DNA of 51,487 nt, from the NCBI GenBank assembly GCA_016784355.1, contig JADHUV010000018.1, forward strand, positions 1-51,487, given 5' to 3'. Made by a program: the position numbers and the translations under genes. The notes below the pieces were generated by a model. That model was not told where the DNA came from and ran no database searches. It saw only the letters and a program-made list of their open reading frames with translations. This document shows positions 17,398 to 25,631 of the stretch, in pieces; within the stretch, counting starts at the first letter, position 1, and the number at the start of each line of letters is the position of its first letter. This DNA comes from Nitrospira sp. GTDB lineage: Bacteria; Nitrospirota; Thermodesulfovibrionia; UBA6902.

Positions 17398-18417
17398 CTA
17401 TTTAAACATATTTACCGGAAAAAACCCCTCGCCCGGAAATACAAATGCAAGAGCCCATGTCTCACCAAGAGAAACATCAGTTGACTTAAACACATCAAAT
17501 CCCTGCATATCTCTGTTATAGGAAATCACGACTTCCTTATGAGGAAAGGTATCTTTCATCAGCGGCATCCACTTAGAGATATTCAGGACAACAGAACCTC
17601 CAACATTTAAAGAGCTCGGCTCCAGACTCATTGTTTCCTTCACTACAAATGCCTGCTTGTTAGTGGCAAGGCCGCCTGCCGCAAAGTTAGCAGTCATGAG
17701 TGCATCAGATACTTCAGCATTGCCTATAGACTTGGACCACTCAACGATACCTCTTAAGGTAATAAGACTGGTAAGAGGATAACCACCGCCGAAGGACAAT
17801 TTATATACGTCTGATGGTTTAAACTGATAATACTCATCATTTTCAAACCTGAACTGGTAACCGGTATTAAGCCATGCATAACCCTTACTGAACCCGCGTC
17901 CAAAGAGAACCTGCAATGTGGCATCATACTGACCATTACCCTGACTTAGCGTCGTAAGTGGGTTTCCGAAATCATAAGCTTCAGGAATCTTGACCTCTGC
18001 CTGTCCCGACATAAGTATACCTGTGCCGAAAAGGTCTTTGATAAAACTTTGTTTCAGACCAAGATTAATATCGCCGATACCGCTCGTACCGTCTGTTCCC
18101 GCAAAATTCATATTATCCGCAGACCTCTGCCAGTCCCATCCGAAAGAGGTAAAGACTGTCAGATCATTAGTAACGCCGTACTCACCATAATAGGTAACCT
18201 TGGTGGAGACAAATTTTTCTGCATTATTCTTCTTAATAGCTATTGCATTACCATTTGCATCAACCGATGTAAACTTCTTGTCAGTTTCATATCTACTGAC
18301 AGTCATCTGATTGTAGGCGTGACCCTTTGGCTGAGTCCATGCGGAAAAGGCCTCACTTGAACTAAATAAAACTGCTACAGCTACCAGTAAAAAAATTACA
18401 CAATTATTTCTTTTCAT
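17398..18417 (-). CDS. Outer-membrane beta-barrel protein (XagA-like)
   Basis: 339 residues. A signal peptide (MKRNN, hydrophobic core, cleavage probably after AFSA near residue 26) leads into AWTQPKGHAYNQ, a start seen in barrel proteins encoded beside processive GT2 synthases (XagA-type; by memory, not searched). The rest alternates short polar turns with amphipathic strands rich in aromatic residues, with GxGD and GGGYPL hairpins, as expected for a transporter-like barrel. The C-terminal residue is Lys rather than the usual Phe, though the last strand is ALAFVF. It follows the GT2 synthase gene by 32 bases and precedes the TPR gene, so it is a candidate exit pore for a glycan. Confidence 0.75.
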   Translation of the reverse strand: MKRNNCVIFLLVAVAVLFSSSEAFSAWTQPKGHAYNQMTVSRYETDKKFTSVDANGNAIAIKKNNAEKFVSTKVTYYGEYGVTNDLTVFTSFGWDWQRSADNMNFAGTDGTSGIGDINLGLKQSFIKDLFGTGILMSGQAEVKIPEAYDFGNPLTTLSQGNGQYDATLQVLFGRGFSKGYAWLNTGYQFRFENDEYYQFKPSDVYKLSFGGGYPLTSLITLRGIVEWSKSIGNAEVSDALMTANFAAGGLATNKQAFVVKETMSLEPSSLNVGGSVVLNISKWMPLMKDTFPHKEVVISYNRDMQGFDVFKSTDVSLGETWALAFVFPGEGFFPVNMFK

Positions 18418-18449
18418 TCTTGCTTAGCTCCTTTAAAAAATAGATATTC

Positions 18450-19988
18450 TTAAATGGCATTTATATTTTCTGCAGCAATAACGTCCTCAGCATTTCTTTT
18501 TGATCTAAACTGGCGTGAAGTCTTGAAAGATGAGCAACTTCTAAATATTACTTGAAATATCGATAAAAAAGCAACATAGAAAAACCCCATCTGAAATATC
18601 ATAAGAAACGGTATAGACAGGTAAATCTCATTCATATACGCAAAGTATATATTGAATGTAAAATACAGCCCCAGCAGGAGTTCTATAATGACCAGTAAAT
18701 TGATCTCACCCTTATAAATTTTGCCGGCCCACTTGTCATTTTTACCCTCGATAGCATACTTAGGAGTACGTTTAAACTCTGTTTCCTTGTTAAATAAGGC
18801 CTCAAGTACGGCCTTTGAATTATTTACTGAAAGCCCGATTCCCAGAGACATAAGCATGGGCATATACACTATCCTGGATTTCCAGTCTTTATGGGCCTCC
18901 CGCTGCGAACAGATATAGAAAAAGGATATTCCTATTGTCGCCACCATAAGAAACGGCACATCAGCCACTATCGTCTCAAACCAACCGATATTAATCCTTG
19001 CGACCATAGCAGGGTAAATCAGAACTGAAAGAAGTAACATTAAAAGATATGAAAGATTATTGGTAAGATGGAAAAAAGCCTCTGCTTTTACCTTAAAAGG
19101 CAGATCACTTTTAAGGATTGCCGGCAGCAGTTTTTTGGCCGTCTGTATAGAACCCTTTGCCCACCTGTGCTGCTGACTCTTAAATCCATTAATCTCTACT
19201 GGTATCTCAGAGGGGGAAAGTTCATCCTTTAAATAGACAAACTTCCAACCCTTAAGCTGAGATCTATAGCTGAGATCCAGGTCTTCAGTCAAGGTATCGT
19301 TCTGCCACCCGCCCGCACTCTCAATAGTCTTTATCCGCCATACACCTGCGGTACCGTTAAAATTAAAGAATCTTCCCGACCAGTTTCTAGCGGCATGCTC
19401 GATCACAAAATGTCCATCCAGCATAATCGCCTGTATCTTTGTAATAAATGAATATTGACGATTCAGATATGTCCAGCGGGTCTGAACCATACCTATATTG
19501 TCATCTGTAAAATAATGTATAGTTTTCTGAAGAAAATCCTTCTGAGGTATAAAGTCAGCATCAAAGACCGCAACAAACTCCCCTTTGGCTGTCTTCAGTC
19601 CGTTGGCAAGTGCCCCGCCCTTAAAACCTTCCCGGTTTACACGGTGGATATACTCAATATCAAGACCCAAATTTTTGTATTTTTCCACGCCCCGTCTGCA
19701 TACCTCCGCAGTCTCATCCGTTGAATCATCAAGAACCTGTATATCAAGAAGCTCTCTTGGGTAATCTATCTGAACAGCTGCCTCAATCAGACGATCAAAC
19801 ACATATAATTCATTATATATAGGGAGTTGGATAGTTACTCTCGGCAGCGTCTTCAGTTTTCCTTTAGCTATCGGCTGATCTTTTTTGTGTTTAAAATATA
19901 GATAAACCATGTGATATCGATGAGAGGCATAAATAAACACAGTGATCAGAATTATGAAGTATACGGCCAGAAACAGATATATCAGCAT
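18450..19988 (-). CDS. Processive GT2 glycan synthase (cellulose synthase/CslA-like)
   Basis: 512 residues. Topology: one N-terminal membrane helix, a cytoplasmic GT2 domain (about residues 48-290) and four or five C-terminal helices. All processive-synthase motifs are present: LDDST for the first Asp, FDADF for DxD, TEDLD for the base, and QQHRWAKG for the QxxRW motif. Resemblance is greatest to CslA-type mannan synthases and similar bacterial proteins. It should polymerise a nucleotide sugar and push the chain through the membrane. No PilZ domain is fused. AAGGA lies 9 bases before the ATG, and a promoter candidate lies at 20046-20075. It is first in the run down to 13932. Confidence 0.9.
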   Translation of the reverse strand: MLIYLFLAVYFIILITVFIYASHRYHMVYLYFKHKKDQPIAKGKLKTLPRVTIQLPIYNELYVFDRLIEAAVQIDYPRELLDIQVLDDSTDETAEVCRRGVEKYKNLGLDIEYIHRVNREGFKGGALANGLKTAKGEFVAVFDADFIPQKDFLQKTIHYFTDDNIGMVQTRWTYLNRQYSFITKIQAIMLDGHFVIEHAARNWSGRFFNFNGTAGVWRIKTIESAGGWQNDTLTEDLDLSYRSQLKGWKFVYLKDELSPSEIPVEINGFKSQQHRWAKGSIQTAKKLLPAILKSDLPFKVKAEAFFHLTNNLSYLLMLLLSVLIYPAMVARINIGWFETIVADVPFLMVATIGISFFYICSQREAHKDWKSRIVYMPMLMSLGIGLSVNNSKAVLEALFNKETEFKRTPKYAIEGKNDKWAGKIYKGEINLLVIIELLLGLYFTFNIYFAYMNEIYLSIPFLMIFQMGFFYVAFLSIFQVIFRSCSSFKTSRQFRSKRNAEDVIAAENINAI

Positions 19989-20045
19989 TGCAAGTATTCC
20001 TTATAGATAATTGAATTTCACGAACTTGTCAGGTTTTGGACTGTA

Positions 20046-20075
20046 ATTATAACATACAACAAGGATTGGTCTCAA
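20046..20075 (-). promoter_or_regulatory. Sigma70-type promoter for the glycan operon
   Basis: On the minus strand: TTGAGA (20075-20070), an 18-base spacer, then TATAAT (20051-20046) with an extended -10 TG one base upstream of the hexamer. Start of transcription would be near 20039, giving about a 50-base leader before the synthase ATG at 19988. Confidence 0.65.
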
Positions 20076-20102
20076 TGTGTAATTTACATTCTAATATTTC
20101 TA

Positions 20103-20807
20103 TCAAAACCTATCAAGAACTTCAATAATTGTTGCTTCAATGAGCTTCCTAGTTTTTTCGCCCTTTTCCACGCTGGCCTTTTCCGGATTACCCCACACAC
20201 CTCCTGGCCAATATTGCTGTTTATCCTTTACGATAAAAGGCCTGGGGAAATTCGGATACTCTTCTTTTGAGCGGCCCTTGACCAGCTCTGGTGCCAGCAC
20301 AAGCACGAGCGAGGTCTCTATCTCACCGGCATGGGAATCACTTTCAGTCTCAGCTATCTCTTCCAGATCTTTATACAATGCGTCATAAGGACAGAATACC
20401 GCTATCTGGGCACCCTCAAGCTCCTTAATAAGATTCTCAGCCGCCTCTTTCAATGCAGATGAGTGAAGACCTCCGCCATGACCGGTCACAAGAAAAAAAT
20501 TTCTCAGGCCCTTTTTATAGGCCTCCCGCACAAGGTCATAAGTTATCCGCCTCAGAGTCTCCGGGGAAATACTGAGTGTTCCCGGATGCTGACTGGTAGT
20601 CGTACAGACACCATAGTGCACGGGTGGCGCAAGGAATACCTTACGTTTCTCTACTACTCGCTTCAATATTTCATAAGCAATAAGTGTGTCCGTATTAAGC
20701 GGCAGATGAGTCCCATGCTCTTCAACCGTACCAAAAGGGAATATAATGGTCTTACATTGCTCTAAATGCTCCGTAAACTCCACCATTGTAATATTTTCAA
20801 GAATCAT
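20103..20807 (-). CDS. Creatininase family amidohydrolase
   Basis: 234 residues. Metal-binding motifs of the family are present: GTVEEHGTHLPLNTD (Glu, His, Asp), a GHGGG turn (NGHGGN in most members), and DSHAGEIETS with the late His and Glu. Members are Zn or Mn enzymes that open or cleave cyclic amides (creatinine, FAPy-type deformylase, mycofactocin precursor peptide peptidase). The specific substrate cannot be told. A good Shine-Dalgarno (GGAGG) lies 5 bases before the ATG. It stands alone, upstream of the glycan operon promoter and divergent from the MBL hydrolase gene. Confidence 0.9.
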   Translation of the reverse strand: MILENITMVEFTEHLEQCKTIIFPFGTVEEHGTHLPLNTDTLIAYEILKRVVEKRKVFLAPPVHYGVCTTTSQHPGTLSISPETLRRITYDLVREAYKKGLRNFFLVTGHGGGLHSSALKEAAENLIKELEGAQIAVFCPYDALYKDLEEIAETESDSHAGEIETSLVLVLAPELVKGRSKEEYPNFPRPFIVKDKQQYWPGGVWGNPEKASVEKGEKTRKLIEATIIEVLDRF

Positions 20808-20868
20808 CTATACCTCCACGGTAATTATGCCAAAAAATGTTTATCTATAATCGTAACATAACAATGAG

Positions 20869-20934
20869 GGGCATAGGCACATAGGCACTGAGGCACTGAG
20901 GCACTGAGGCACTGAGGCAAAGGGGCATTGCCCC
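20869..20934. repeat. 8-bp tandem repeat (GCACTGAG) with adjoining small hairpin
   Basis: Four perfect copies of GCACTGAG run from 20885 to 20916, preceded by degenerate units (GGGCATAG, GCACATAG) from 20869 and followed by GCAAAGGG and a short palindrome (GGGGCA-T-TGCCCC, 20922-20934). It lies in the divergent gap between the creatininase and MBL genes. Such runs vary in copy number by slippage. No role is visible. Confidence 0.85.
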
Positions 20935-20944
20935 TCCTTTGCTC

Positions 20945-20974
20945 CTGACCCCTATATACCGCATAAGTTATAAT
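20945..20974 (+). promoter_or_regulatory. Promoter with -10 box 8 bases before the MBL gene start
   Basis: CTGACC (20945-20950), 18-base spacer, TATAAT (20969-20974), then 8 bases to the ATG at 20983. No Shine-Dalgarno fits in this gap, so the mRNA is probably leaderless. Confidence 0.55.
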
Positions 20975-20982
20975 GTCTGATC

Positions 20983-21726
20983 ATGAAAGTAATAATTCTC
21001 GGCAGCGGCACCTGTGTGCCCTCTCTGACAAGAAACGCTCCAGGCTATTATCTGGAGACCGACGATACACGCATTCTGGTTGATTGCGGTACCGGGACAA
21101 TGCTGCAGCTGGCAAAGGCAGGAAAAAGCTACCTTGATATCGATGCCGTGTTTTTAACACACGGGCATCCGGATCATTGTGCAGACTTGATGCCGCTGGT
21201 ACAGGCACTGCTTTACACCCCCGGTTTTAAACGAGATCGGCCTCTTGAGATAATCGCGCATGATATTTTCCTCCATTATTACAGATCTTCACTTGCTCCT
21301 ATGCTTGGCAAATCCGCCGTCATTGTCAGGACTATCAGTGCAGCAAGTGCGATTAACTACAGAGACCTTACGGTTTATACCGCTAACACACCTCACTCTT
21401 CTGAAAGCATCGCGTATCGTTTTGAAAACAATGATACGTCAGTGGTCTTTACCGGAGATACCGATTTTGACGATACCCTTGCCGATTTTTCAAGGAACTC
21501 TGAACTTTTAATTACGGATTGTTCGTTTCCTGATTCCGAAAAAATAGAGGGACATATGTGCGCCTCCGAATGCGGCAGACTTGCGGCAGGGGCCAATGCC
21601 GTACGGCTTGTACTTTCTCATATCTACCCCTCGAAGATCGATGACCAGGAGCGAGTCGCACAGAGTCAGAAACACTTTAAAGGCCGAATCATCCTTGCTG
21701 AAGACCTGATGGAGCTTCAGACATGA
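20983..21726 (+). CDS. MBL-fold metallo-hydrolase (RNase Z-like branch)
   Basis: 247 residues of the metallo-beta-lactamase fold. Metal motifs: THGHPDHCADL (HxHxDH), a central TPHS, FTGDTD, and the late LSHIYP His. The N-terminal ILGSGTCVPS and HMCASECGRLA segments resemble RNase Z and related phosphodiesterases. The RNase Z exosite arm and the HGDH form of the motif are missing, so it is probably not a tRNA 3' processing enzyme. Substrate unknown. The ATG follows a TATAAT box by 8 bases with no ribosome site. It ends 34 bases before the HDAC-family gene, so they likely form an operon. Confidence 0.9.
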   Translation: MKVIILGSGTCVPSLTRNAPGYYLETDDTRILVDCGTGTMLQLAKAGKSYLDIDAVFLTHGHPDHCADLMPLVQALLYTPGFKRDRPLEIIAHDIFLHYYRSSLAPMLGKSAVIVRTISAASAINYRDLTVYTANTPHSSESIAYRFENNDTSVVFTGDTDFDDTLADFSRNSELLITDCSFPDSEKIEGHMCASECGRLAAGANAVRLVLSHIYPSKIDDQERVAQSQKHFKGRIILAEDLMELQT

Positions 21727-21760
21727 AATACTACGGGCATTAAAATAAGGGGGGCAATCA

Positions 21761-22609
21761 ATGAAAATTTTTTATTCACCAGAGTGTCTTAAATATTCAC
21801 AGCCGGGGCATCCGGAATCACCGGCAAGAGTCAGCACTGCATATGAATATTTAAAACAAAACGGCTGTGAGTTTACAAAACCGCAGATGTGCAGCGAAGA
21901 GGATATACTGCTGGCCCATAGTCCGGAGCTGCTTGCAAGCGTTAAAGACGGCACCTTCATGGATTTTGATACGCCGAATTATCCGGGTATTTACGATATT
22001 GCCAGGCTCTCAGCCGGAGGGGCCATAGCGGCCGCAAAGCACTGCCTGAATTCCGGAGAAAAGGCTTTTTCATTAATGCGGCCACCCGGTCATCATGCCA
22101 CCGGAAATCAACCTGGCGGGTTCTGTTATTTCAACAGCATAGCGATCGCCTGCCTTAAGGTGCAGAAACAGGCAGGCCGGATTGCAATCATAGATTTTGA
22201 CTGTCATCACGGCAATGGAACCGAGGATATCATGATGGGAAGGCAGGACATTCTTTATGTCTCGCACCATCAAAGCCCGCTCTATCCCGGAACCGGCCTT
22301 AAGACCATTAATAACTGCCTGAACTTTCCGCTGCATTCCGGCATAACACCTCAGGAGTTTCTGGATTCATTCAGACAGGGGATGCGAAAGGTTACAGAAT
22401 TCAAACCAGACATGCTGGCGATATCCGCAGGTTTTGATTCTTACCGCCTGGACCCTATTACCAACCTGAGTCTGGAGCAGGAAACATACAGGGAAATAGG
22501 AAATATAATATCAACGCTGCAGAAGCCTGCCTTCGCAATACTTGAAGGGGGATATAGCAGTGACCTTGGAGAATGTGTACATCAATTTCTTCTTGGACTT
22601 GAAGAGTAA
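21761..22609 (+). CDS. Histone deacetylase family (acetylpolyamine/acetoin-type) deacetylase
   Basis: 282 residues. The catalytic pair is in RPPGHHA (His111, His112), and zinc ligands are seen in DFDCHHGNGTED (Asp147, His149) and the later SAGFDSYRLDP. The C-terminal LEGGYS segment places the Gly-rich loop that replaces the catalytic Tyr loop in this family. In bacteria these zinc enzymes remove acyl groups from polyamines, small molecules or lysines. Length is shorter than typical members (about 310-340). A strong purine run (AGGGGGG) lies 6 bases before the ATG. It converges on the M48 gene with 12 bases between. Confidence 0.92.
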   Translation: MKIFYSPECLKYSQPGHPESPARVSTAYEYLKQNGCEFTKPQMCSEEDILLAHSPELLASVKDGTFMDFDTPNYPGIYDIARLSAGGAIAAAKHCLNSGEKAFSLMRPPGHHATGNQPGGFCYFNSIAIACLKVQKQAGRIAIIDFDCHHGNGTEDIMMGRQDILYVSHHQSPLYPGTGLKTINNCLNFPLHSGITPQEFLDSFRQGMRKVTEFKPDMLAISAGFDSYRLDPITNLSLEQETYREIGNIISTLQKPAFAILEGGYSSDLGECVHQFLLGLEE

Positions 22610-22621
22610 GTCTCACGATGC

Positions 22622-23743
22622 TCAGTCTGTAAACATCCGCTCCGAGTCATCAGGCACAGAACTCTTTAATTCGGGCATTAATGCAGCCCCGGCACTGATC
22701 TTTTCCTGAATCTCTCTGACGGTCTTTTCAAGCACAAGAAACCTGTGAGGTGTCGAGGGGTGGGTTGAGGTATGACTGTTTTCAATACTTGAAGGATTCA
22801 GCGCGGCCATACGTCTCCAGAAATGAGGGGCATCTTCTATAGCCAGACCTGAACGAGCCATTATGTATAGACCTACATAATCTGCCTCAGACTCAAAGGC
22901 CTGAGAATATGAGCGGGATGCAAGCCTGCCGAAGGTGCCGCCGGTGTTTATCCCGGAGGCTACCGATACCATATCAAATATAGATCCCAGCATATAATTA
23001 ATTTTCTTTGCATCTATATGACCCATGGCATTGTGTGCAAGTTCATGCGAGACAACAAGGGCAAGCTCATTATCATTTTTAGTAAAGTTAAGCATCCCGC
23101 TTGTAAAGACTATATTATTGCCGTCTGCGAAGGCATTGGCCTGGATATCATTAAGAAGATATACCTTATAATTGCAGGCCGGTTCAGGGTTCACAAAAAC
23201 AGTTAACCTTGCCCCCCCCTGCCTTAGTATTCTGAGGGCTACGGGAGCATTCACCTTCGCTAATACATCAAGCGCCGCATTATAGATATCGGCAGCATGC
23301 TCCCCGGTGGTAATCGTCATATTGTTAATACCGAGTATTATATCTCCGACCTGAAGCCCTGCCTTTTCCGCTGGCGAACCTCCGGTCACATGGATTACCC
23401 TTACCTGCCCGGCCACCCTGAACAGGGCAAACGCGGCCTCCTGCAGGTCACGCTCAAACTCATAATAAGTGGTGGCCTCCATCCCCAGACTGTAAGTCGT
23501 GTTTTCGCAAAGCTCCACAGCACCGGTCAAGACGGTATAGGAGACATCAGCCAGACGTTTGTAATTTTCAAACCATACCTGCAGTGCAATGAGACGCTGT
23601 TTTTTCGCCTCTTCCTTAGCTGCCTCGTCATTGACACGCACAGGCATGGTGGCCGGTGCTGCGCATGACAAAAGAAATAATGCCGTCATCAGCAGCAGCA
23701 TAATACGTGCTTTCAAAGAATATGGTGTTTTCGCATATTGCAT
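22622..23743 (-). CDS. PDZ-M48 zinc metalloprotease, lipoprotein
   Basis: 373 residues from the ATG at 23743, chosen because a TATAAT box ends 6 bases upstream and the resulting N terminus is a proper lipoprotein signal (basic KAR, hydrophobic stretch, lipobox LLSC with Cys27). The frame stays open upstream to TTG 23785. A PDZ domain (about residues 109-178) precedes the peptidase part with HELAHNAMGH (zinc His233, His237; Glu234) and ESEAD. The order PDZ then M48 is unusual compared with BepA-type TPR fusions. A periplasmic envelope quality-control role is likely. Confidence 0.9.
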   Translation of the reverse strand: MQYAKTPYSLKARIMLLLMTALFLLSCAAPATMPVRVNDEAAKEEAKKQRLIALQVWFENYKRLADVSYTVLTGAVELCENTTYSLGMEATTYYEFERDLQEAAFALFRVAGQVRVIHVTGGSPAEKAGLQVGDIILGINNMTITTGEHAADIYNAALDVLAKVNAPVALRILRQGGARLTVFVNPEPACNYKVYLLNDIQANAFADGNNIVFTSGMLNFTKNDNELALVVSHELAHNAMGHIDAKKINYMLGSIFDMVSVASGINTGGTFGRLASRSYSQAFESEADYVGLYIMARSGLAIEDAPHFWRRMAALNPSSIENSHTSTHPSTPHRFLVLEKTVREIQEKISAGAALMPELKSSVPDDSERMFTD

Positions 23744-23749
23744 TTTTTC

Positions 23750-23755
23750 ATTATA
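23750..23755 (-). promoter_or_regulatory. -10 box 6 bases before the M48 gene start (leaderless candidate)
   Basis: TATAAT on the minus strand, then GAAAAA, then ATG at 23743. No ribosome site fits in between. Confidence 0.5.
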
Positions 23756-23857
23756 AGTGATTACCTGAAAAAGGGCATTATTCAATAAGGCAGGACCCCG
23801 CAGATAGTTTGAATTTTGTAAAATTTATCTGCCCAAAAAAGCTGTGCTCCTCATATA

Positions 23858-23866
23858 TGTTATAAT
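23858..23866 (+). promoter_or_regulatory. Extended -10 promoter 8 bases before hisC
   Basis: TGTTATAAT (extended -10, hexamer at 23861-23866) lies 8 bases before the hisC ATG at 23875. No clear -35 is seen, which an extended -10 can tolerate. No Shine-Dalgarno is present. Confidence 0.55.
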
Positions 23867-23874
23867 TTCCAGAA

Positions 23875-24891
23875 ATGAATATAAAAAAACTTGTCAAACC
23901 AAACATCCGTAAACTGAAGGCCTATCACGCGGCAGAAGTACCCTGCAAGATAAAGCTGGATGCCAATGAAAGCCCATACGGTCTGAAAGTGCTGGGGTCT
24001 GTCATGACAAACAGGTACCCGGACCCTGAAGCAAAAGAACTGCGTTCACTTGCAGCAAAAGATCTGGGGGTGAACCCTGAGAATATTTTGCACGGCAATG
24101 GTTCTGATGAATTAATATACTGCCTGATTGCTGCATTTGGCGGACCGGTGCTCTTTCCGGTGCCGACTTTTTCAATGTACGGTATCATTGCCCAGTCCCT
24201 TGATCAGGAGTATACAGGCATTCCGCTTGATAACCGTTTTGATATAGACATGAAGCCTTTCGAGGCGGCACTGCGTAAACTGAAGCCCAGACTTACATTC
24301 CTGAGTTCTCCCAATAACCCGACAGGCAACAGTTTCTCTTCGGTCAGGATCGAGAAAATCATCCAGAAGTCAAAAGGCATTGTTGTCGTGGACGAAGCCT
24401 ACCAGCCATTTTCAGAAAGAAAATCCTTCATACCGCTTCTGAAAAAATACGATAATCTTGTGATACTCAGAACACTGAGCAAGGTCGGACTGGCAGGACT
24501 CCGAACCGGGTTTATGATAGCAGGCACAGAGATAAACGAAGAGGTTAATAAAGTACGACTGCCCTTTAACCTGAATTCACTCTCACAGAAAGTTGCAGTA
24601 GATGCGCTGAAAAAAAATACTGACCTGAAAAAATTCATTACAGCAATTACAGATGAGCGCAAAAACCTTATGGCCGAAATGAAAAAAATCCGAGGAATAC
24701 GGCCTTATCCTACTGATGCCAATTTCATACTGTTTCATGCACGAGATGCATCTTCACTGCACGCCCGTCTTCTGAAGCAGGGCGTACTTATCAGGGACAT
24801 GACCGGTGCATTACCGGATTGTCTCAGGGTCACAGTAGGCACTTCAGCAGAAAACAAGGCTTTTCTAAAGGCCCTCAGTAATTCTTTATGA
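23875..24891 (+). CDS. hisC: Histidinol-phosphate aminotransferase
   Basis: 338 residues of the fold-type I PLP family. Signatures: LDANESPYG at the N terminus, HGNGSDELI for the cofactor phosphate region, SPNNPTGN, VVDEAY, and the PLP lysine in RTLSKVGLAGLRTG. It converts imidazole acetol phosphate and glutamate to histidinol phosphate and 2-oxoglutarate in histidine synthesis. It is followed 76 bases later by hisB, the preceding pathway step, supporting the call. The start lies 8 bases after an extended -10 box, with no ribosome site. Confidence 0.96.
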   Translation: MNIKKLVKPNIRKLKAYHAAEVPCKIKLDANESPYGLKVLGSVMTNRYPDPEAKELRSLAAKDLGVNPENILHGNGSDELIYCLIAAFGGPVLFPVPTFSMYGIIAQSLDQEYTGIPLDNRFDIDMKPFEAALRKLKPRLTFLSSPNNPTGNSFSSVRIEKIIQKSKGIVVVDEAYQPFSERKSFIPLLKKYDNLVILRTLSKVGLAGLRTGFMIAGTEINEEVNKVRLPFNLNSLSQKVAVDALKKNTDLKKFITAITDERKNLMAEMKKIRGIRPYPTDANFILFHARDASSLHARLLKQGVLIRDMTGALPDCLRVTVGTSAENKAFLKALSNSL

Positions 24892-24967
24892 ATACTTTTT
24901 TCATGTATAATTAACAAAAAACTTTCCAGTCCGCAATCGCGGCCTATTAGGTTACAGGAGGGAATCA

Positions 24968-25561
24968 ATGGCAAGAAAGGCCACAGTATCAAGAAAAACG
25001 AGTGAAACCAATATCAAGGTAAACATAAACCTTGATGGATCAGGTGAGTATAAGGTCAATACTTCCATTCCATTTGTAGACCACATGCTGAACCTGATGT
25101 CCAAGCATGGAAATATTGATCTCGATATACAGGCAAAAGGCGATACAGAGATCGACTATCACCACCTCATGGAAGACCTGGGAATTGTTTTCGGGCAGGC
25201 CATAGACAAGGCCCTCGGAGAAAAACTAAGGATCACGAGATACGGCGAGGCATATACTCCTATGGATGAATCTCTCTCACATATCGTCATCGACCTCAGC
25301 GGCAGACCATACCTGGTATATAATGTCGAGTTACCCAGAGGTGCAGGCATATTAAACAACCTTGCACTCTCACTATTTGAAGACTTCTTCAGATCCCTTT
25401 CAAATGGTGCCGGCATGAATCTCCACATTAACCTTCAATATGGACGTGATGCACACCACATATTTGAATCAATATTCAAGGGATTCGGCAGGGCCCTCAA
25501 AGCGGCAGCAGCTATTAATCCGCTTGCAAAGGGAGTATCATCTACTAAGGGGACTCTATAA
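24968..25561 (+). CDS. hisB: Imidazoleglycerol-phosphate dehydratase
   Basis: 197 residues, the normal size for the monofunctional enzyme. Mn-binding motifs are seen: the first His in VDHMLNLMSKHG, HHLMED (HHxxED), and DAHHIFESIFK (HHxxE), with PMDESL and the terminal STKGTL. It dehydrates imidazoleglycerol phosphate to imidazole acetol phosphate. AGGAGG lies about 6 bases before the ATG. Downstream, after 70 bases, comes the phosphofructokinase gene on the same strand with its own strong ribosome site. Confidence 0.97.
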   Translation: MARKATVSRKTSETNIKVNINLDGSGEYKVNTSIPFVDHMLNLMSKHGNIDLDIQAKGDTEIDYHHLMEDLGIVFGQAIDKALGEKLRITRYGEAYTPMDESLSHIVIDLSGRPYLVYNVELPRGAGILNNLALSLFEDFFRSLSNGAGMNLHINLQYGRDAHHIFESIFKGFGRALKAAAAINPLAKGVSSTKGTL

Positions 25562-25631
25562 TCATCACTCAATTCCAGAACAGAAAAAGTGTTATTAATT
25601 CATTCAATATTATAGTAAGGAGGGGCAGCAG

